8,971 bases of DNA, from the NCBI GenBank assembly GCA_964480425.1, contig CAYZPY010000107.1, forward strand, positions 1-8,971, given 5' to 3'. The translations under genes and the position numbers were made by a program. This DNA comes from CAYYMD01 sp964480425. GTDB taxonomy: Bacteria; Planctomycetota; Phycisphaerae; SM23-33. This document shows positions 7,344 to 8,971 of this stretch, one piece after another (the stretch's first letter is position 1; every line of letters starts with the position of its first letter). The notes under the pieces were generated by a model, which saw only the letters and a program-made list of their open reading frames with translations, had not been told where the DNA came from and did no database searches.

Positions 7344-7745
7344 ATGTATGAATTCGCGAAGAAATTATTTTTAGCAATGACGTTTGCAGCGATATTATCG
7401 TTTTGCCCTTCGCGTGCCCAAGTCGCCCGCACGCCTACGGAAAGCGGGCAGGTCGGCGAAATCATAGACGAGTCAGGCCTGAGCGGCGGCGTAATAGTAC
7501 ACGTCAATTGCGGCGACGGCGAATTAACAACGTCCTTTTGCTGTGGGCGCATCCGTTCGAGAACTGGGAGCCGGTGACGCGCTACATAAAGTGCACGCCG
7601 GGGCTGACGGCGCCGATTACGCTGTTCGACGCCGCCACAGGGAAGGTCAAGCGAGTATATAATCGAACTCGGCGCACGCAGGAATTCGCGTACCACCACG
7701 GCGTGATATACGCCGTCGTGGGCGACCACCTCGGCGCTTCGCCGG
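7344..7745 (+). pseudogene. Remnant of a large secreted methyltransferase/PQQ-propeller protein
   Basis: An apparently intact 5' end: AAGGA 7 nt before ATG 7344, then a signal peptide (KKLFLAMTFAAILSF, cleavage probably after SRA at about residue 25). Next comes EIIDESGLSGGVIVHVNCGDGELTT (39-63), a SAM-methyltransferase-type first strand and glycine loop. The frame then runs into unrelated residues and stops at 7577. From about 7535, in another forward frame, readable protein resumes: LLLWAHPFENWEPVTRYIK, then GLTAPITLFDAATGKVKRVY and GVIYAVVGDHLG (to about 7740), the pattern of a PQQ-type beta-propeller blade. The two pieces match the start and an early propeller part of large planctomycete secreted proteins as I remember them, with several hundred residues missing between and after. 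I read this as a gene broken by internal deletion and frameshift. The right limit is approximate. An assembly join is the main alternative. Confidence 0.6.
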
Positions 7746-7749
7746 GCGT

Positions 7750-7849
7750 CAGGATGGGATTGACCGGGCGCCATCGATTGCGACACGGCGAGGGTAAAAA
7801 ATATCAGAGGCAAAACCAGGTGTGCTGCGGCTGAAGAGTGGCGTTTCAT
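7750..7849 (-). pseudogene. Orphan signal-peptide start facing the pseudogene
   Basis: From ATG 7849 (minus) the first about 30 codons encode a classic signal peptide: a basic start (MKRH), a hydrophobic core LVLPLIFFTLAV and a small-residue region SQSMA before PGQ. GGAG lies 6 nt upstream of the ATG. A TATAAT lies at 7891-7896, without a convincing -35. The frame stays open to 7337 (170 codons), but beyond about 7750 it is antisense to the propeller fragment and the residues look meaningless (Arg/Pro-rich). I therefore suggest only the 5' end of a minus-strand gene survives. It could also be a chance hydrophobic stretch. No family recognised. Confidence 0.35.
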
Positions 7850-7915
7850 GGCTGTCTCCGTCGCGTTTTGTTCGAAAGTATTCCCCAGGAATTATAACAT
7901 GAAACGTCATAAAGC

Positions 7916-7933
7916 CGCGAATTACGCGAATTA
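7916..7933. repeat. Tandem 9-bp repeat CGCGAATTA x2
   Basis: Two exact, adjacent copies of CGCGAATTA in the AT-rich spacer between the pseudogene remnants and the terminator of the PEP-CTERM gene. Similar short tandem units with an ACGAATTA core recur in spacers of many environmental bacterial genomes from memory; whether this is a member of such a dispersed family cannot be told from two copies. Confidence 0.4.
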
Positions 7934-7935
7934 TT

Positions 7936-7972
7936 AAAAAAAAGACGGCCACGGAAATTCGAGGCCGCCTTT
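7936..7972 (-). terminator. Rho-independent terminator of the PEP-CTERM gene
   Basis: The minus-strand transcript folds AAAGGCGGCC / GGCCGTCTTT (7941-7950 with 7963-7972), ten pairs including one G-U, around a 12-nt loop, followed by a run of eight U (the As at 7936-7943 on the plus strand). It lies about 50 nt past the PEP-CTERM stop. On the plus strand the same stem has one A-C mismatch and is followed by TTTGTCTTT, so weak bidirectional function is possible. Confidence 0.85.
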
Positions 7973-8021
7973 GTCTTTACTTACGTAATAATTACTATCC
8001 CGTGAATCCCACGTATCTCCG

Positions 8022-8636
8022 TTATCGCCTTCGGCGGAGCAGCACGCAGATGCCGCCAAGTCCTATAATAGCAAGCGTGGCGGGTTCGGGGAGGATGTTG
8101 CCGTTCTCGACGTAGTAATCATCCAGACTTTCCTTTCCGGGTTCGGTCTCGCCGGGTATGGCGAAGAAGGCGTCTCCGGTAATGTCGCCGTCGGCGTCGG
8201 TGGAGAGGGTTATCCGGGCAATCCTGAAGGTTCCCGCCTCGCCGGTGACAGAGTCGAACCACACGGCATCGAATGTCGTGGCGTCCATTACGGTAGTTCC
8301 GGCAAAAGACGCCGACCTTGCGTGGCCGCCCGGTGTGGCGGCGTACGTGTCCCACTCGAGGTCGGGGAAACTTGCGAAGAACGCCGGATTCGGCTCGGTG
8401 TTCGAACCCCCCACTGTTTCTTGGTATATTTCACCGGAAGTCAGAGTCAGGTTCATTTCGGTGGTCGTCCAGTCCGGGTCGACTTCGACCATCATATCCC
8501 ACACATTGTAATCGGTGCCGCCTATATTGACGCTTGTGACTTTATCGAAGGTGGTGATGATGTACCCGGCCTGCGCACCTGCGGTTGCCGCCGCAAATAT
8601 CACTGCCGCCGCCAACAAAGCTACATTCCTCTTCAT
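8022..8636 (-). CDS. Small exported PEP-CTERM protein of unknown function
   Basis: 204 residues. The N-terminal signal peptide has a KR start, a hydrophobic core of mainly Ala/Val/Ile (5-19) and probable cleavage after AQA (about 23). The mature part is acidic, Thr/Asp/Gly-rich and apparently all-beta, with repeated aromatic positions and one Asp-Gly stretch (STDADGDITGD); I recognise no enzyme motif. The C terminus is a textbook PEP-CTERM signal: Pro183-Glu184-Pro185, hydrophobic helix ATLAIIGLGGICVLL (186-200), then RRRR (201-204). Such proteins are recognised by an exosortase, which cuts near PEP and sorts the product to the envelope or extracellular matrix; no exosortase gene lies in this window. 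The ATG at 8636 has an excellent RBS, AAAGGAG (8645-8651), with 8-nt spacing. It appears monocistronic, with its own terminator and a long, structured leader. Confidence 0.88.
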   Translation of the reverse strand: MKRNVALLAAAVIFAAATAGAQAGYIITTFDKVTSVNIGGTDYNVWDMMVEVDPDWTTTEMNLTLTSGEIYQETVGGSNTEPNPAFFASFPDLEWDTYAATPGGHARSASFAGTTVMDATTFDAVWFDSVTGEAGTFRIARITLSTDADGDITGDAFFAIPGETEPGKESLDDYYVENGNILPEPATLAIIGLGGICVLLRRRR

Positions 8637-8654
8637 CTTGTGTGCTCCTTTCCG

Positions 8655-8671
8655 CGCTTATTTGTTAAGCG
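8655..8671 (-). repeat. Small inverted repeat just upstream of the PEP-CTERM RBS
   Basis: CGCTTA / TAAGCG with a 5-nt loop, a perfect 6-bp stem between the upstream ORF and the RBS. It could form a small hairpin in the leader RNA, shortening the effective distance between the anti-RBS segment (8714-8722) and the RBS, or serve as an operator half-pair. It has no U-run, so it is not a terminator. Confidence 0.4.
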
Positions 8672-8700
8672 AAAAATGTTTCAAAGGAAAATTCACCGCT

Positions 8701-8769
8701 TCACATCGCATTCAAGGAGCACGTGAACATACGGGACACTAACATTAGAGATGGTGCATACGTGTTCAT
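8701..8769 (-). CDS. Putative 22-residue leader peptide (upstream ORF)
   Basis: ATG at 8769, TGA at 8703-8701. AAGGAG (8777-8782) lies 7 nt upstream, an RBS as good as that of the main gene. The peptide starts MNTYAPSLMLV and ends CSLNAM; it contains four Met codons in total and no basic or acidic cluster beyond one Arg. It lies wholly between a strong promoter and the PEP-CTERM start, and ends about 64 nt before that start. Its codons for Cys-Ser-Leu (TGC TCC TTG) carry the anti-RBS segment, so a ribosome there would keep that segment from pairing. No runs of one amino acid point to a classical amino-acid attenuator. A random ORF of this size is possible; the RBS, spacing and complementarity raise it above chance. 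Confidence 0.4.
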   Translation of the reverse strand: MNTYAPSLMLVSRMFTCSLNAM

Positions 8770-8812
8770 CCAACTGCTCCTTCTAAAATGGACCCTTCCT
8801 TTTTCGCAATTT

Positions 8813-8837
8813 CCTCATGCCAGGCCCAAGGCAGAGG
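8813..8837 (-). repeat. Inverted repeat near the 5' end of the PEP-CTERM leader
   Basis: CCTC-A-TGCC ... GGCA-GAGG on the plus strand: two 4-bp blocks in each arm with a single bulged base and an 8-nt loop. In the transcript it would form a hairpin about 32 nt from the predicted start. No U-run follows on either strand. It may be a stabilising 5' hairpin or part of a larger leader fold. Confidence 0.35.
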
Positions 8838-8875
8838 AAATATATACTAAATGCTACTTAGGCTCTTAATGATGC

Positions 8876-8903
8876 AGTATACCATGGAATCCGAATTTGT
8901 CAA
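8876..8903 (-). promoter_or_regulatory. Strong sigma70-like promoter for the PEP-CTERM transcript
   Basis: Minus strand: consensus TTGACA (8898-8903), 16-bp spacer, TATACT (8876-8881; one mismatch). The predicted start is near 8869, giving a leader of about 230 nt before the ATG at 8636. The surrounding DNA is more AT-rich than the genes. From 8904 to the right edge I see no supportable gene on either strand. Confidence 0.65.
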
Positions 8904-8971
8904 CAATCATTTTATACTGAGCTATTTGCTTTGTAAGGATTTTTGCGGGGCTGTGGTGGTTGAAGGACACG

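Larger units (their letters stand above)
8642..8782 (-). promoter_or_regulatory. Candidate translational attenuator in the PEP-CTERM leader
   Basis: Three leader segments are mutually complementary in the minus-strand transcript. Segment 1 (8775-8782) is AAGGAGCA, the RBS of the small upstream ORF. Segment 2 (8714-8722) is GUGCUCCUU, inside that ORF. Segment 3 (8642-8650) is AAGGAGCAC, the RBS of the PEP-CTERM gene. Segment 2 pairs with segment 1 over 8 bp, extended by UGAACA/UGUUCA (8763-8768 with 8724-8729), or with segment 3 over 9 bp. The two pairings exclude each other. This suggests control of RBS access by ribosome movement through the upstream ORF or by an RNA fold. Function is inferred; the complementarity is seen directly. 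Confidence 0.4.

Noticed and set aside
7749..7952. Minus-strand ORF of 67 codons (MAVFFLIIRVIRG start)
   Set aside because: The hydrophobic start comes from the tandem CGCGAATTA repeat and A/T run, and it crosses the other frame's signal-peptide ORF. Translations of such spacer repeats look membrane-like by accident.
8714..8782. Inverted repeat as an intrinsic terminator
   Set aside because: No U-run follows on either strand and the stem is interrupted; the complementarity to the downstream RBS is a better explanation.
8925..8971. Possible plus-strand gene start at the right edge (TAAGGAT followed by GTG codons)
   Set aside because: Too little sequence remains and no ATG is present; GTG after a weak purine stretch is not enough.

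Overview
The window looks like a bacterial chromosome segment, most likely from a planctomycete (Phycisphaerae-like) or a close relative. The base composition is fairly GC-rich. One small exported protein ends in a PEP-CTERM sorting tag. A broken gene resembles the large methyltransferase/PQQ-propeller secreted proteins I associate with planctomycetes. A divergent metallo-beta-lactamase-fold (MBL) protein sits beside miaA. The taxonomic call is inference; there is no rRNA or marker phylogeny here.

Region 1 (1-6392, all minus strand, transcribed right to left) reads as one tightly packed operon: a TetR-type repressor, a periplasmic adaptor (HlyD/RND membrane fusion protein), an RND inner-membrane pump, miaA (tRNA dimethylallyltransferase), and the N-terminal part of an MBL-fold protein that runs off the left edge. 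Gene junctions overlap by 38 bp (tetR/adaptor), by ATGA (adaptor/pump) and by ATGA (miaA/MBL), with only 12 nt between pump and miaA. The operon has a good sigma70-like promoter (TTGCCA-17-TATAAT) with an 18-bp palindrome over the predicted start site, so the repressor probably controls the whole unit, including the tRNA-modification gene. No outer-membrane TolC-type channel is present in the window.

Region 2 (6614-7279, plus strand) is a complete SRAP-family gene (HMCES/YedK type, abasic-site DNA-protein crosslinking), divergent from the efflux operon.

Region 3 (7344-7849) is genomic wreckage. On the plus strand it holds the intact start (RBS, signal peptide, beginning of a SAM-methyltransferase-like domain) of a large secreted protein, joined out of frame to a short piece of its PQQ-type propeller. 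Facing it on the minus strand is what looks like another RBS and signal peptide with no recognisable body.

Region 4 (7936-8971, minus strand) is a small PEP-CTERM protein with a clear intrinsic terminator and a strong promoter (TTGACA-16-TATACT) about 240 bp upstream of its start codon. The long leader between them contains a well-formed 22-codon ORF. Part of that ORF is exactly complementary both to the PEP-CTERM ribosome-binding site and to the ORF's own ribosome-binding site. This resembles a translational attenuator and is the most interesting candidate system in the window.
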